DNA from: Tabrizicola aquatica
Lineage (GTDB): Bacteria > Pseudomonadota > Alphaproteobacteria > Rhodobacterales > Rhodobacteraceae
DNA length: 64,000 nucleotides
Assembly: GCF_002900975.1 (NCBI RefSeq)
Contig: NZ_PJON01000002.1
Location: 372,001 to 436,000, forward strand
Direction: 5' to 3'
The notes under the pieces were generated by a model. That model saw nothing but the letters and a program-made list of their open reading frames with translations. It was not told where the DNA came from and did no database searches. The position numbers were made by a program, and so were the translations under genes. Shown in pieces: positions 37,562-46,485 of the stretch (position 1 is its first letter; each line of letters starts with the position of its first letter).

Positions 37562-40500
37562 GGATCTTCGGCCTGTTCGATTTCTCGCCACGTCGGCTGT
37601 GGCGCTATCGCGTGTTCCGCTGGACCGTGCTGGTGGGCGCGATTGCCGCGCTGCTGGCGGCGGTGTGGTTCGGCTTCCCGATGACCGGGATCGCCCTGAT
37701 GGCCGAGGTCTGGCTTCGCGCCACGGTGATCGGCGTGATCCTGGCGCTGATCCTGATCCCGATGCTGGTCCGCTGGCTGCGCCGCCGCAGTGCCGCGCGC
37801 AAGCTGGAGGAAAGCCTGATCCCCGAGCCGGTCGGCGACGGCAAGGTCATCGCCGAACGGATGCAAGAGGCGCTGGGCAAGCTGAAGAAGTCGGGCGGCA
37901 AGACCTACCTGTACGATCTGCCCTGGTACATCATCATCGGCCCGCCTGGCGCGGGCAAGACCACGGCGCTGCGCAATTCGGGGATCGAGTTCCCGGGGTC
38001 CGAGGCTTTGGCCAATGGCACCGACGGGTTCGGCGGCACGCGCAACTGCGACTGGTGGTTTGCGGAAGATGCGGTGCTGATCGACACGGCGGGGCGCTAC
38101 ACGACGCAGGACAGCGACGGAACGGCGGACAAGGCCAGCTGGACCGCGTTCCTGGAGACGCTGAAGCGCGGCCGTCCGAACCAGCCGATCAACGGGGTGA
38201 TCCTGTCCTTCTCGGTCGCGGACATGATGGGCCATGATGCGGTGGCGCTGGAACGCCATGCCCAGACCGTGCGGGCGCGACTGTCGGAAATCCATGATGT
38301 CCTGAAGATCGACTTTCCGGTCTATGTGCTGTTCACCAAGGCTGACCTGATCGCCGGCTTCCGCGAGTACTTCAGTTCCTTCAACGTCAGCCGCCGCAAG
38401 GCGGTCTGGGGCGTGACTTTCCAGACCCGCGACCGCGCGGCCCCCACGCATACCCAGGTCGAGGCCGAGTTCGACAAGCTGGTCAGCCGCCTGTCGGACG
38501 AAGTTGTGGACCGGATGAGCGAGGAGCCGGACAGCGTCAGCCGCATCTCGATCTTCGGGCTGCCCAGCCAGATGGCGCTGCTGCGGGCCGATATCGGGGA
38601 ATTCCTGCGCAAGGTGTTCGAACCCACGCGCTACAAGACAAATGCGATCCTGCGCGGGTTCTATTTCACCTCGGGCACGCAGGAAGGCACGCCGATTGAC
38701 CAGGTGCTGGGGGCGATGGCCCGCAATTCCGAGGAGGGTATGGCGTTTCAGCCCGCGTTCCTGTCGGGCAAGGGTAAAAGCTATTTCCTGCATGACCTGC
38801 TGAAGAAGGTGATCTTCGAGGAAAGCGACTGGGTCTCGCACGATGCCAAGGCGGTGCGGCGGACGGCGGTGCTGCGGACGCTGGCGACCTCGCTGATCGT
38901 CTTGTTGACGCTGGGCGCGATGGGCGGCCTGGGGTGGAGCTTCTGGCGCAACGCCACGTTGGCGCGGGCGGCGGATGCTGATGCGCTGGCCTACTTCGGC
39001 CAGGCGCAGGACGAAATCCGGCGCGAGGTGGTGGCCGACACCGAATTCTCGCCCGTGCTGCCGCATCTGGACGCGATCCGGGCGATGACCACGGGTTACG
39101 GCGATCCGCTGCGCCCCGATCTGACCGAAGGGCTGGGCCTGGGCCAATATGCGCGGCTGAACAATGCATCGCAGCGGGCCTATTCGGACGCGCTGGAGCG
39201 GATGATGCGGCCCCGGCTGATCCTGCATCTGGAAAATGCGATCCCGCAGCTGATCGCCGACGACGACACCTCGGGCGTTTATCGGGCGTTGAAGGTGTAT
39301 ATCCTTCTGGGCGGCCAGCAAGAGGGCACGCCGGACGATGCGGCGGTGGCCAGCTACTTCTCGGAGGTCTGGGCGGGCGACTTCGCATCGGCCGGGCAGC
39401 TGGACGAACGCGACGCGCTAGAGGCGCATCTGACGGCCATGCTGGAACTGGACGACGCCAGGACGCCCACCCTGGCGATCGACCCCGAGATCGTGCGGAC
39501 CGCGCGGGAAGAGATCGTGAACCTGCCGCTGGCCGAACAGGCCTATGCCTCGATCAAGGACCGGGCGTCGCTGTCGGGCATCCCCGATTTCAACCTGGTC
39601 GAGCGGGTGTCGGGCCAGGTGGACCAGGTGCTGACGACGAATGACGGCTCGGCCCTGACGGACCTGGGCGTGCCGGCGCTGTTCACCTTTGACGGCTATT
39701 GGCAGTATTTCCTGGAGGAGCTGACCCAGGCCCGCCAAAGGCTGGAGGCCGACCAGTGGGTGCTGGGCGATGCGGCCGAGCGGGTGGGCTATGACACCCA
39801 GCTTGCCGGGCTGGAACGCGAGTTGCACCGGCTGTATCAGCGCGATTTCGAGGCGGCCTGGTTCGGGATGCTGGACCGGGTGGCGATTGCCGCCGTGGCG
39901 AACGATGCGCCGAACTTTGACCGTCTGGCGATCCTCTCGTCGCCCGTCGCCTCGCCCGTGCTGGGGCTGGTGCAGGCGGTGGACGAGGAAACCCGGCTGA
40001 CGCGCCTGTTCGAGGCGCTGGCCGACCTGACCCCGGAAGAGGCGGCGACGGGCGGTCTGGGCGACAAGCTGGCGGCGGTCGGCTTCCGTCAGGTCGAAGG
40101 GCAGTCTTCGGCCATGCAGCGGGTGATCCTGAACTGGGTGCGCGACAAGTCGAAGGTCCAAGACCGGTCTGGCGCGGCGGCCGAGGATTCGCAGGAACGG
40201 CAGGTCCAGCGTATCGCCGATGCGTTCGAGAACTGGCATCAGCTGCTGAGGGGCGAACCCGGTGCGCGGCCCATAGATGCGGTGCTGAAATCCATCGCCG
40301 ATTTGCGCGACAACCGGCGGCTGGCGGCGACCTCGCCCACGCCGGCGGATGAGTCGATCCTGCAACAGCTGTTGTCGACGCTGACGCAGAACAACACCGC
40401 CCTGCCCAAGGCGCTGGCCACCCTGATGACCGAGACCGAGTCGCAGTTCCGTGCCGTGGCCGAGAACGCGACCCTGGCCGAGTTGAACCGCGCGCTAAAC

Positions 40501-41166
40501 GAGGATGTCAGCCAGTATTGCGAGCAGTTCATCGCACCGCTGTATCCCTTTGGCGGCGGCCGGCATGTGGCGACCAACGTCTTTGGCGAATTCTTCGGGC
40601 CGGGCGGCCGGATGGACCGGTTCTATTCCACCCATCTGCAGCCCTATGTCACGCGGACCCCGGACGGTTTGCAGGCGGTCACCGGCAATTCCATCGGCGA
40701 CCGGCTTTCGCCCGAGGCGCTGGCCCAGTTCGACCGGGCCGAGGCGATTCGGGCGGCCTTCTTCGCCTCGGGCAGCCCCGAGCCGACGGTGTCGATGTTC
40801 GTCACGCATGTCAGTTCCAGCCCGACGGTGGAGTTGGTGCATCTGTCGGTCAACGGCGCGATGATCCAGACGCGGCCGGGCGATGCGCCTGCCACGCTGA
40901 TCTGGCCGGGCGAGGGGATCGGCGCCTCGATCGAGGTGTTCCCCGCGCTGCGCGGACGGGAGTCGCGGGTCGGAGTGAACTCGGGCCGTTGGGACATCGT
41001 GGAATTCCTGCGCGCCGGGCGGGCGCAGCGGTCGGGCAACTCGGTCACGGTGGGGTATGAGGTCGGGGGGCGGTCGATCAGCTATCGCTTCGACTTCGAC
41101 AGCACGACGGTCCCGTTCCTGATGCCCGAGCTTTCCGAATTCGCCTGTCCGACAAGTCTGGACTAG
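37558..41166 (+). CDS. tssM: Type VI membrane-complex protein TssM (IcmF family)
   Basis: This 1202-residue inner-membrane protein has two N-terminal helices (about 23-45 and 52-73). A cytoplasmic NTPase domain follows, with Walker A GPPGAGKT at 128-135, and the third helix lies near 441-462. The long periplasmic part matches IcmF (ARPNQPINGVIL-type and DLLKKVIFEESDW). It ends with the small C-terminal domain that usually contacts TssJ. Walker A is intact, as in the Agrobacterium protein. It is co-transcribed with tssK and tssL and followed by tagF seven bases later. Confidence 0.97.
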   Translation: MRIFGLFDFSPRRLWRYRVFRWTVLVGAIAALLAAVWFGFPMTGIALMAEVWLRATVIGVILALILIPMLVRWLRRRSAARKLEESLIPEPVGDGKVIAERMQEALGKLKKSGGKTYLYDLPWYIIIGPPGAGKTTALRNSGIEFPGSEALANGTDGFGGTRNCDWWFAEDAVLIDTAGRYTTQDSDGTADKASWTAFLETLKRGRPNQPINGVILSFSVADMMGHDAVALERHAQTVRARLSEIHDVLKIDFPVYVLFTKADLIAGFREYFSSFNVSRRKAVWGVTFQTRDRAAPTHTQVEAEFDKLVSRLSDEVVDRMSEEPDSVSRISIFGLPSQMALLRADIGEFLRKVFEPTRYKTNAILRGFYFTSGTQEGTPIDQVLGAMARNSEEGMAFQPAFLSGKGKSYFLHDLLKKVIFEESDWVSHDAKAVRRTAVLRTLATSLIVLLTLGAMGGLGWSFWRNATLARAADADALAYFGQAQDEIRREVVADTEFSPVLPHLDAIRAMTTGYGDPLRPDLTEGLGLGQYARLNNASQRAYSDALERMMRPRLILHLENAIPQLIADDDTSGVYRALKVYILLGGQQEGTPDDAAVASYFSEVWAGDFASAGQLDERDALEAHLTAMLELDDARTPTLAIDPEIVRTAREEIVNLPLAEQAYASIKDRASLSGIPDFNLVERVSGQVDQVLTTNDGSALTDLGVPALFTFDGYWQYFLEELTQARQRLEADQWVLGDAAERVGYDTQLAGLERELHRLYQRDFEAAWFGMLDRVAIAAVANDAPNFDRLAILSSPVASPVLGLVQAVDEETRLTRLFEALADLTPEEAATGGLGDKLAAVGFRQVEGQSSAMQRVILNWVRDKSKVQDRSGAAAEDSQERQVQRIADAFENWHQLLRGEPGARPIDAVLKSIADLRDNRRLAATSPTPADESILQQLLSTLTQNNTALPKALATLMTETESQFRAVAENATLAELNRALNEDVSQYCEQFIAPLYPFGGGRHVATNVFGEFFGPGGRMDRFYSTHLQPYVTRTPDGLQAVTGNSIGDRLSPEALAQFDRAEAIRAAFFASGSPEPTVSMFVTHVSSSPTVELVHLSVNGAMIQTRPGDAPATLIWPGEGIGASIEVFPALRGRESRVGVNSGRWDIVEFLRAGRAQRSGNSVTVGYEVGGRSISYRFDFDSTTVPFLMPELSEFACPTSLD

Positions 41167-41172
41167 CGCGCG

Positions 41173-41817
41173 ATGACCGCCAGCCTTGGCATCCTCGGCA
41201 AGCATCCCGGCTTTGGCGATTTCCTGTCGCACGGGATCAGCGAGACGGCGCGGCAAGGGCTGGACGGCTGGCTGACCGCCTGTCTGCCGCCCCTGCGCGA
41301 CCGGCTGGGCGAGGGGTGGGAGCCGTTCTGGGACAACGCGCCGGTGCTGCGGTTCTGGATCGGGCGCGCTTTGGCGGGGCGGACCCTGGTGGGCGTGCTG
41401 CGGCCCTGGCATGACCGGGTGGGCCGGCGGTTCCCGCTGATCCTGCTGGCGGAAGGCGCGGCGCTGGCGCCTCCGGTTCTGGAGGGGGATCAGGGGTTCC
41501 ATGCGGCGCTGGAGGCGCATCTGGACCGGGTGGTGCCGGGCGAGGGCGCGCGGTCTTTGCTGGACGGGTTCGATCCGGCGCTGTTGCCGGCGGCCGAGAC
41601 CGACGCGGACCTGGCCGAGGGGCCGACCGTCTGGGCGCAGCGCGGCGACGGCGACCTCGCGCGACTGTTGGCCGAGGCGGCGCCGGTGGACCACGCCCGC
41701 GCCGCGACGGGGCGGAGTTATTGGTGGATGGAAGGGCCGCGGGCGATCTGGCTGGCGCAGGCGGGAATGCCGGGGGCCGATGCGATGGGCTGGTTGTTGG
41801 GTGGCGGCGATGCATAG
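41173..41817 (+). CDS. tagF: Type VI post-translational regulator TagF
   Basis: This 214-residue protein has the TagF N-terminal signature GILGKHPGFGDFLSHGIS and continues to RSYWWMEGPRAIWLAQAGMP, a conserved domain end. TagF represses T6SS firing and in several bacteria acts against Fha. In Pseudomonas aeruginosa it works apart from the phosphorylation pathway. It overlaps the PP2C phosphatase gene by eight bases. Some species fuse TagF to the phosphatase; here they are separate. Confidence 0.9.
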   Translation: MTASLGILGKHPGFGDFLSHGISETARQGLDGWLTACLPPLRDRLGEGWEPFWDNAPVLRFWIGRALAGRTLVGVLRPWHDRVGRRFPLILLAEGAALAPPVLEGDQGFHAALEAHLDRVVPGEGARSLLDGFDPALLPAAETDADLAEGPTVWAQRGDGDLARLLAEAAPVDHARAATGRSYWWMEGPRAIWLAQAGMPGADAMGWLLGGGDA

Positions 41818-42592
41818 CAGCGAATTCTTCACCTATCTGACCGGCCAGGCCACCGATGTCGGCAAGGTGCGCTCGGTCAACGAGGATGCATTCCTTAGCC
41901 GCCCCGAAGCCGGGTTATGGGTGGTGGCGGATGGCATGGGCGGCCATGCGGCGGGGGACTTCGCGAGCGACAGGATCGTGCGCGAGTTGTATTCCATCGG
42001 GATGCCGGCCTCGGGCGCGGATTTCCAGGCGCGGTTCATGGAACGGCTGGGCCGGGCCAACAGCGCGATCCTGGAACATGCGCGGCACCTGGGCGTGGGG
42101 ACGGTCGGCGCGACGATCGTGGCGCTGTTGATCGACGGGCAGGACTATGCCTGCATCTGGGCCGGGGACAGCCGGATCTACCTGTTGCGCGACGGGGTGC
42201 TGGCGCAGCAGACCCGCGACCACACCGAGGTGCAGGCCCTTCTGGACGCCGGCAGCGTGACGCCGGAACAGGCCGAGACCTGGGCGCGGAAGAACGTGAT
42301 CACCCGCGCGGTGGGGGTGACCCGCACCCCGGAATGCGACGTGGTCGGCGGGCGGCTGAAGCTGGGCGACCGTTTTGTGCTGTGCTCGGACGGGTTGACG
42401 GGGCATATCTCCGATGCCGAGATTGCCGCAATCGTCGGCGCGCATGAACCGCAGGACGCCTGCGACCGGCTGATCGCCCTGACGCTGGAGCGGGGGGCAA
42501 AGGACAATGTGACGGTGATCGTGCTGCATTGCCTGCCGCCACCAGCCCGGCCGGACGAGGATATTGAGCCGGACCCGGAGATTCTGGAATGA
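41810..42592 (+). CDS. pppA: PP2C-type protein phosphatase of the T6SS (PppA)
   Basis: The start is the ATG at 41810, eight bases inside tagF, giving 260 residues. All PP2C motifs are present: VRSVNEDAF, VADGMGGHAAGD, TVGATIVALLI, AGDSRIYLLRDG, FVLCSDGLTG and KDNVTVIVL, with the metal-binding Asp residues intact. In the threonine phosphorylation pathway, PppA removes the phosphates placed by PpkA and so opposes activation. The gene overlaps ppkA by four bases, so the kinase and phosphatase are made together. Confidence 0.94.
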   Translation: MHSSEFFTYLTGQATDVGKVRSVNEDAFLSRPEAGLWVVADGMGGHAAGDFASDRIVRELYSIGMPASGADFQARFMERLGRANSAILEHARHLGVGTVGATIVALLIDGQDYACIWAGDSRIYLLRDGVLAQQTRDHTEVQALLDAGSVTPEQAETWARKNVITRAVGVTRTPECDVVGGRLKLGDRFVLCSDGLTGHISDAEIAAIVGAHEPQDACDRLIALTLERGAKDNVTVIVLHCLPPPARPDEDIEPDPEILE

Positions 42593-44571
42593 CCGGGGAC
42601 AAGGACGCCACGCCCCCCACCGACGGCACCGAGGAGGAGCGGACACGCCTGGTGCTGTCGGAGGCGACGCCAACCGCCCCGCCCGCCGCGCCGGAACCGC
42701 TGCCGCCGGTCCCGGCCCCGCCCGTCGCGCGAGAGCCGAAGTCGGCGACGGTCGCGGTGGGCACACTGATCAACAACAACTATGTCGTGCGCGAGGTGCT
42801 GAAGGCCGGCGGCATGGGCGAGGTCTATCGCGGCGAGAACGTCTTTACCGGCGACCCGGTGGCAATCAAGGTCGTCCTGCAAGAGCTGGCCGAGGATCAG
42901 ATGGTGGGCCAGATGTTCCTGCGCGAGGCGCGGACGCTGAGCCAGTTGTCGGATGAGGCGATCGTTCGCTACTACAACTTCGTCAAGGACCCCGGGATCG
43001 ACCGTTACTGCCTGGTGATGGAGTTCATCGAGGGCGTGACCCTGGCCGATTATACCCATCGCAACGGCGGCCTCCCGCGCGAGGCGGGAATGGCGCTGCT
43101 GCGCCGGCTGGCGCGGGGGCTGGACAAGGCACATGCGCGCGGCGTGATCCACCGCGACCTGTCGCCAGATAACGTCATGCTGCCGAACGGGATCGTGGCC
43201 GATGCGCTGCTGATCGACTTTGGCATCGCCAAGTCGAACCTGCTGAAGGAAAGCACGATGGCCGGCCAGTTCGCCGGCAAGTTCAAGTATGTCTCGCCGG
43301 AGCAACTGGGCCATTTCGGCGGCGAGATCGGGCCGCAGACCGATATCTACGGCCTTGCCCTGCTGATGGCGGCTGCCCTGCGCGGCAAGCCCCTGGATAT
43401 GGGGTCGTCGATTGTCGAGGCGGTGGATGCCCGGCGCGCGATCCCGGACCTGAGCAGCCTGCCCGATGCGTTCCGCCCGATCCTGTCCTGGATGCTGGAG
43501 CCGGACCCGGCCAACCGCGTGCATTCGATGGCCGAGGTGGTGCGTCTGCTGGACCGTCCGGCCGAGATCCCGGCGAAGTATCGCGCCGGTCTGGCGCATC
43601 CCGGCTCGCCCGCGGGCCTGTCGCTGCCCCCGGGCCAGTCGGCCGGGCTGTCATTGCCGCCCGGGGCGCCGGCCCGGCCGGGGACGGTGCCGCCGTTCCG
43701 GCCGGACCGGACCGGTCCGCCTGTGCGCACGGCTGCGCCGATCCCGGTGGAGACGGAAAGCCGAATGTCGCGCGGCGGGCCGCTTCTGGTGCTGCTGGGG
43801 GTGTTCGTCCTGGTGATGGGCGGCGCGCTGGGCTTTGCCTGGACGCAGGGCTTCTTCGACCCCGCCTCGCAGCTTGCCGCGCCAGTTGCCGGCGCAGGGG
43901 CGGAAGGTGAGGCTGCGGCGGCGGTCACGGACGATCCTGCGGCCTTTGTCGCGGCGATGGACCTGGGGCCCTGCACCCTGGCGTTGCAGGCAAAGTCCGG
44001 GACGGACGAGACGGTGTTGCAGGTTTTCTCGACCCAGACCGAGGATTTCGCCCGGATCGCGCTGGAGTATCAGCGCCAGTTCGGCCAGTCGCTGCGGGTG
44101 GATTCGTTCCTGATCGCGGAAGCCCAGTGTCCCGCCTTGGACTTTGCCCGCCGCTATCAGGCCGCAGACGGCGTGCAGATCGCCATGCTTGCCCCAAGGG
44201 TGGTCAGTGGCGAACCGATCGAAGGACGGGTCACCGTGCCCGAGGGTCAGGCGCTGTGGCTGGCCTTGGTCAGCCCGCGGGGCGGGGTCTACAAGCTGAA
44301 CCAAAGCCTGTCGGGCGAGATTGCGCGTGAGCAAAGCTTCAGCTTCGGGCTGACGCTGGCCGATGGCAGCACCTCGGCCCCGCAACTGTTGCTGGCGGTG
44401 GCGACGCCGCAGCCGCTGGCCAATGCCGCCGCCGCCCGGGACGGGGCCGAAGCCGAGGCGCTGTTTCCGTTGGTGGCCGAGGAAATGGCGAAGGCAGGGG
44501 GCACGGTCAGTCTGGGTCAGGTCGAGTTGGTGGCAAGACCTGCAGAGCCGACGCCGGCCGCCGAACCCTGA
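42589..44571 (+). CDS. ppkA: T6SS serine/threonine kinase PpkA with periplasmic sensor domain
   Basis: This 660-residue protein has a Ser/Thr kinase domain (about 65-325): glycine loop KAGGMGEVY, Lys94 in VAIKVV, Glu113 in LREARTL, HRDLSPDN at 188-195 with catalytic Asp190, and DFGIAK at 210-215. A proline-rich linker leads to one membrane helix (about 396-418), then a periplasmic domain of about 200 residues (from 457). By eye that domain matches the end of the TonB-like protein encoded at 44575-45636. The usual catalytic-loop Lys is Ser here (HRDLS), as in some other bacterial kinases. It probably phosphorylates TssL or Fha-linked targets in response to an envelope signal. Confidence 0.93.
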   Translation: MTGDKDATPPTDGTEEERTRLVLSEATPTAPPAAPEPLPPVPAPPVAREPKSATVAVGTLINNNYVVREVLKAGGMGEVYRGENVFTGDPVAIKVVLQELAEDQMVGQMFLREARTLSQLSDEAIVRYYNFVKDPGIDRYCLVMEFIEGVTLADYTHRNGGLPREAGMALLRRLARGLDKAHARGVIHRDLSPDNVMLPNGIVADALLIDFGIAKSNLLKESTMAGQFAGKFKYVSPEQLGHFGGEIGPQTDIYGLALLMAAALRGKPLDMGSSIVEAVDARRAIPDLSSLPDAFRPILSWMLEPDPANRVHSMAEVVRLLDRPAEIPAKYRAGLAHPGSPAGLSLPPGQSAGLSLPPGAPARPGTVPPFRPDRTGPPVRTAAPIPVETESRMSRGGPLLVLLGVFVLVMGGALGFAWTQGFFDPASQLAAPVAGAGAEGEAAAAVTDDPAAFVAAMDLGPCTLALQAKSGTDETVLQVFSTQTEDFARIALEYQRQFGQSLRVDSFLIAEAQCPALDFARRYQAADGVQIAMLAPRVVSGEPIEGRVTVPEGQALWLALVSPRGGVYKLNQSLSGEIAREQSFSFGLTLADGSTSAPQLLLAVATPQPLANAAAARDGAEAEALFPLVAEEMAKAGGTVSLGQVELVARPAEPTPAAEP

Positions 44572-44574
44572 GGG

Positions 44575-45636
44575 TCAGCGCACCTCGACCGTGGCGAGGG
44601 CGAGGAGGGCGTTTTCGGACAGGTCGGAGGGTAGTCCGGGAAAGACATCCTCGGCCAGTTGCCCGGCGCGATCCAGAAGCTGGGACGGCTGGCCGCGCGT
44701 GGCGAGTGCGATCAGGATCTGGCCGGTGGGACGCGGCGCGCCGTCGCGGGTGACGGGCACGTCGAACCGCGCAAGATTGCCCGAGAAGGACAGGAAGCGG
44801 TTCAGGTTCTGCACCACGCCGTTGTCGTCGACCAGAAGCAGCGTCAACTGCCGCCCGGCCGCCCCCCGCACAAAGCCGGTCATCCGCCCGCCTGACGTGA
44901 CGGCGGTGGCGTCAAGGCTAAGGCCCAGACGGGTGGCCGGGTATTCGGCATGGGCACGCAGGAAGTCCAGCGCGGGGCACTGACGGGGGTCGATCAGGAT
45001 GCGGCTGACCGTGGGTTGGCTGGTGGCGGTGCCAAGGAGTTGATCGCCATAGCCTGCCATCGCGCCCTGATCCGAAGCGACCAGGGCCAGACCCACGCCC
45101 ACCTCGCCCTCGCGCCGCAGGACGGCGGCAAGGCAGGTGGGCGGTTGGGTGCCGCGAATTCGGTCGATCCAGTCGGCCAGGGCAAGGTCCTGTTCCGTCG
45201 CCGATGCCGGCGGTTCGGGCGCGGCGGCGACGCCGCCTGCACTGTCGGACGGACCGTCAGAGGGCAGGATCGGCCGCGCCTCCTCCTCGACCTGATTCGT
45301 CACGACCTCGGGTGCCAGCTCCTCGGCCGCGACGGGTTGGAGCGTTTCGGCCTCGGGTGTGGTGGCGGCAATGGTTTCGGGGGCAAGTTCGGCCGGCGTT
45401 TCGGCAACGGGGTCTTGCGGGTCGGGCAGCAGGTCCATCGGCTCCACCGGCTGCGAGTCGAGCGGGGCGAAGCTGATCATGAAGGGCGCGTTTTCGGGTG
45501 GCTCGGGCGGGGGGAGGAGAAAGCCGCCGAAGCCGCCCAGGATGCCGAAGGCCGCAGCACCGTGCAGCGCGACGGACAGGCCATAGGCGCTGGTCCAGCC
45601 GAAAACCGAAGCTTCGCCATAGGGCAGGATGCTCAT
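44575..45636 (-). CDS. TonB-like energy-transducer protein with PpkA-related C-terminal domain
   Basis: This 353-residue protein has one N-terminal membrane helix (about 17-41) carrying SVALHGAA, the SxxxH signature of the TonB helix (Ser21, His25). A long Pro/Glu/Ala-rich periplasmic linker follows (about 42-155). The C-terminal domain (about 160-353) is not a TonB CTD. Instead it has QCPALDF and NLNRFLSFSG...LARF, which line up with QCPALDF and KLNQSLSGEIAREQ in PpkA. It is last in an operon after two ExbD-like genes and one ExbB-like gene, overlapping the second exbD by four bases. Its end is three bases from the convergent ppkA stop. Its partner is unknown. Confidence 0.75.
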   Translation of the reverse strand: MSILPYGEASVFGWTSAYGLSVALHGAAAFGILGGFGGFLLPPPEPPENAPFMISFAPLDSQPVEPMDLLPDPQDPVAETPAELAPETIAATTPEAETLQPVAAEELAPEVVTNQVEEEARPILPSDGPSDSAGGVAAAPEPPASATEQDLALADWIDRIRGTQPPTCLAAVLRREGEVGVGLALVASDQGAMAGYGDQLLGTATSQPTVSRILIDPRQCPALDFLRAHAEYPATRLGLSLDATAVTSGGRMTGFVRGAAGRQLTLLLVDDNGVVQNLNRFLSFSGNLARFDVPVTRDGAPRPTGQILIALATRGQPSQLLDRAGQLAEDVFPGLPSDLSENALLALATVEVR

Positions 45637-46031
45637 GGTGCTTCCTGGCTGTTGGTGCGGACGGTGACCAGACGCAGTTCCAGATCGGCGAATTCGGGGC
45701 GCGACAGCAGGGTGACAAGGTCGCTGGCCGGCCGGTCGCGGGCGATCAGGACGTGCAGCCGCGTCGCGCCTTCAAGCGCCTGTGCCAGCCCCTCGGTTGG
45801 GATTGGCGTGCCGTCCAGTTCAAGCCCCTCCTCGCCAACCACCAAGAGGGGCTTCGGCAGGCTTTCGACCGGAAGCTCACTGGTTTCCGCCAGCTCCACC
45901 GCTGAAGGGGGGGCGTTCATCAACTGGCCGGTCGCAAGGAAGAACAGGATCAGGAGCAGGACGATGTTCACGATGAACAACGAGGTGTCGGGCTTGGGCC
46001 GGATTTCGGGTTCGGGGAGGAGTCGCCGCAC
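45633..46031 (-). CDS. ExbD/TolR-like protein lacking the canonical membrane Asp
   Basis: The GTG at 46031, one base after the stop of the first exbD, gives 132 residues starting MRRLLPEPEIRPKPD. One membrane helix (SLFIVNIVLLLILFFLATG) aligns with the ExbD/TolR helix, but where the proton-carrying Asp is expected there is Val21 or Asn22. A periplasmic domain follows (LVVGEEGLELDGTPIP, LHVLIARDRPASDLVTLLS). ExbD family members usually form a dimer inside an ExbB pentamer. A non-Asp partner would make an asymmetric pair with the other copy. It overlaps the TonB-like gene by four bases. Confidence 0.8.
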   Translation of the reverse strand: MRRLLPEPEIRPKPDTSLFIVNIVLLLILFFLATGQLMNAPPSAVELAETSELPVESLPKPLLVVGEEGLELDGTPIPTEGLAQALEGATRLHVLIARDRPASDLVTLLSRPEFADLELRLVTVRTNSQEAP

Positions 46032-46032
46032 C

Positions 46033-46482
46033 TTAGCCCCCCTCTGCCGCGATGCGGACCGAGCCGACGTTGGCCGCCTGCAAGGCGGACAGGACGGTGG
46101 CCACATCCTGCACCTGCGCGCTGCCGCGCACGATCAGGACGACATCGGCCGGTGCGGCCGGAGTTCCCAAAGCCTCGGCCAACGCGGGCAGCATGTCATA
46201 GGGAAAGCGCTGGCCGCTGATCAGAAGCTCGCCGCCTTCAATGGTCCAAAGCGCAAGTTCGGGCGGGGCGACGGCCGCGGCGGGAGAGGAACCGTCACCA
46301 CCGCCATCGCCGGTGCCGCCTTCGGTCATCGCGGCGGCGGTCTTTAGCGTGATCAGCGAGAACGGCGTCATCCCGGACGACAGGATGAAGAAGATCAGCA
46401 ACTGGAACATCGTGTCGGCAAATGCGGTAAAGCCGAAACGGTAGTTCGGTCGCCTTTCCCGGGGGAGATGGAAGGCCGCCAT
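46033..46482 (-). CDS. ExbD/TolR-like protein with canonical membrane Asp
   Basis: This 149-residue protein has a short positively charged N-terminus and one membrane helix with FADTMFQLLIFFILSSG, where Asp23 is the conserved proton-carrying Asp of the ExbD/TolR family. A Gly-rich linker (about 53-68) and a periplasmic domain (LLISGQRFPYDMLPALAEAL, VVLIVRGSAQVQDVATVLS) follow. It lies three bases after the ExbB gene and is followed by a second, different exbD gene. It probably forms the ion-conducting part of the complex. Confidence 0.88.
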   Translation of the reverse strand: MAAFHLPRERRPNYRFGFTAFADTMFQLLIFFILSSGMTPFSLITLKTAAAMTEGGTGDGGGDGSSPAAAVAPPELALWTIEGGELLISGQRFPYDMLPALAEALGTPAAPADVVLIVRGSAQVQDVATVLSALQAANVGSVRIAAEGG

Positions 46483-46485
46483 CGC

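Noticed and set aside
44575-45636. Calling this gene tonB
   Set aside because: The N-terminal helix fits TonB, but the C-terminal domain does not and no TonB-dependent receptor is near, so no gene symbol was given.
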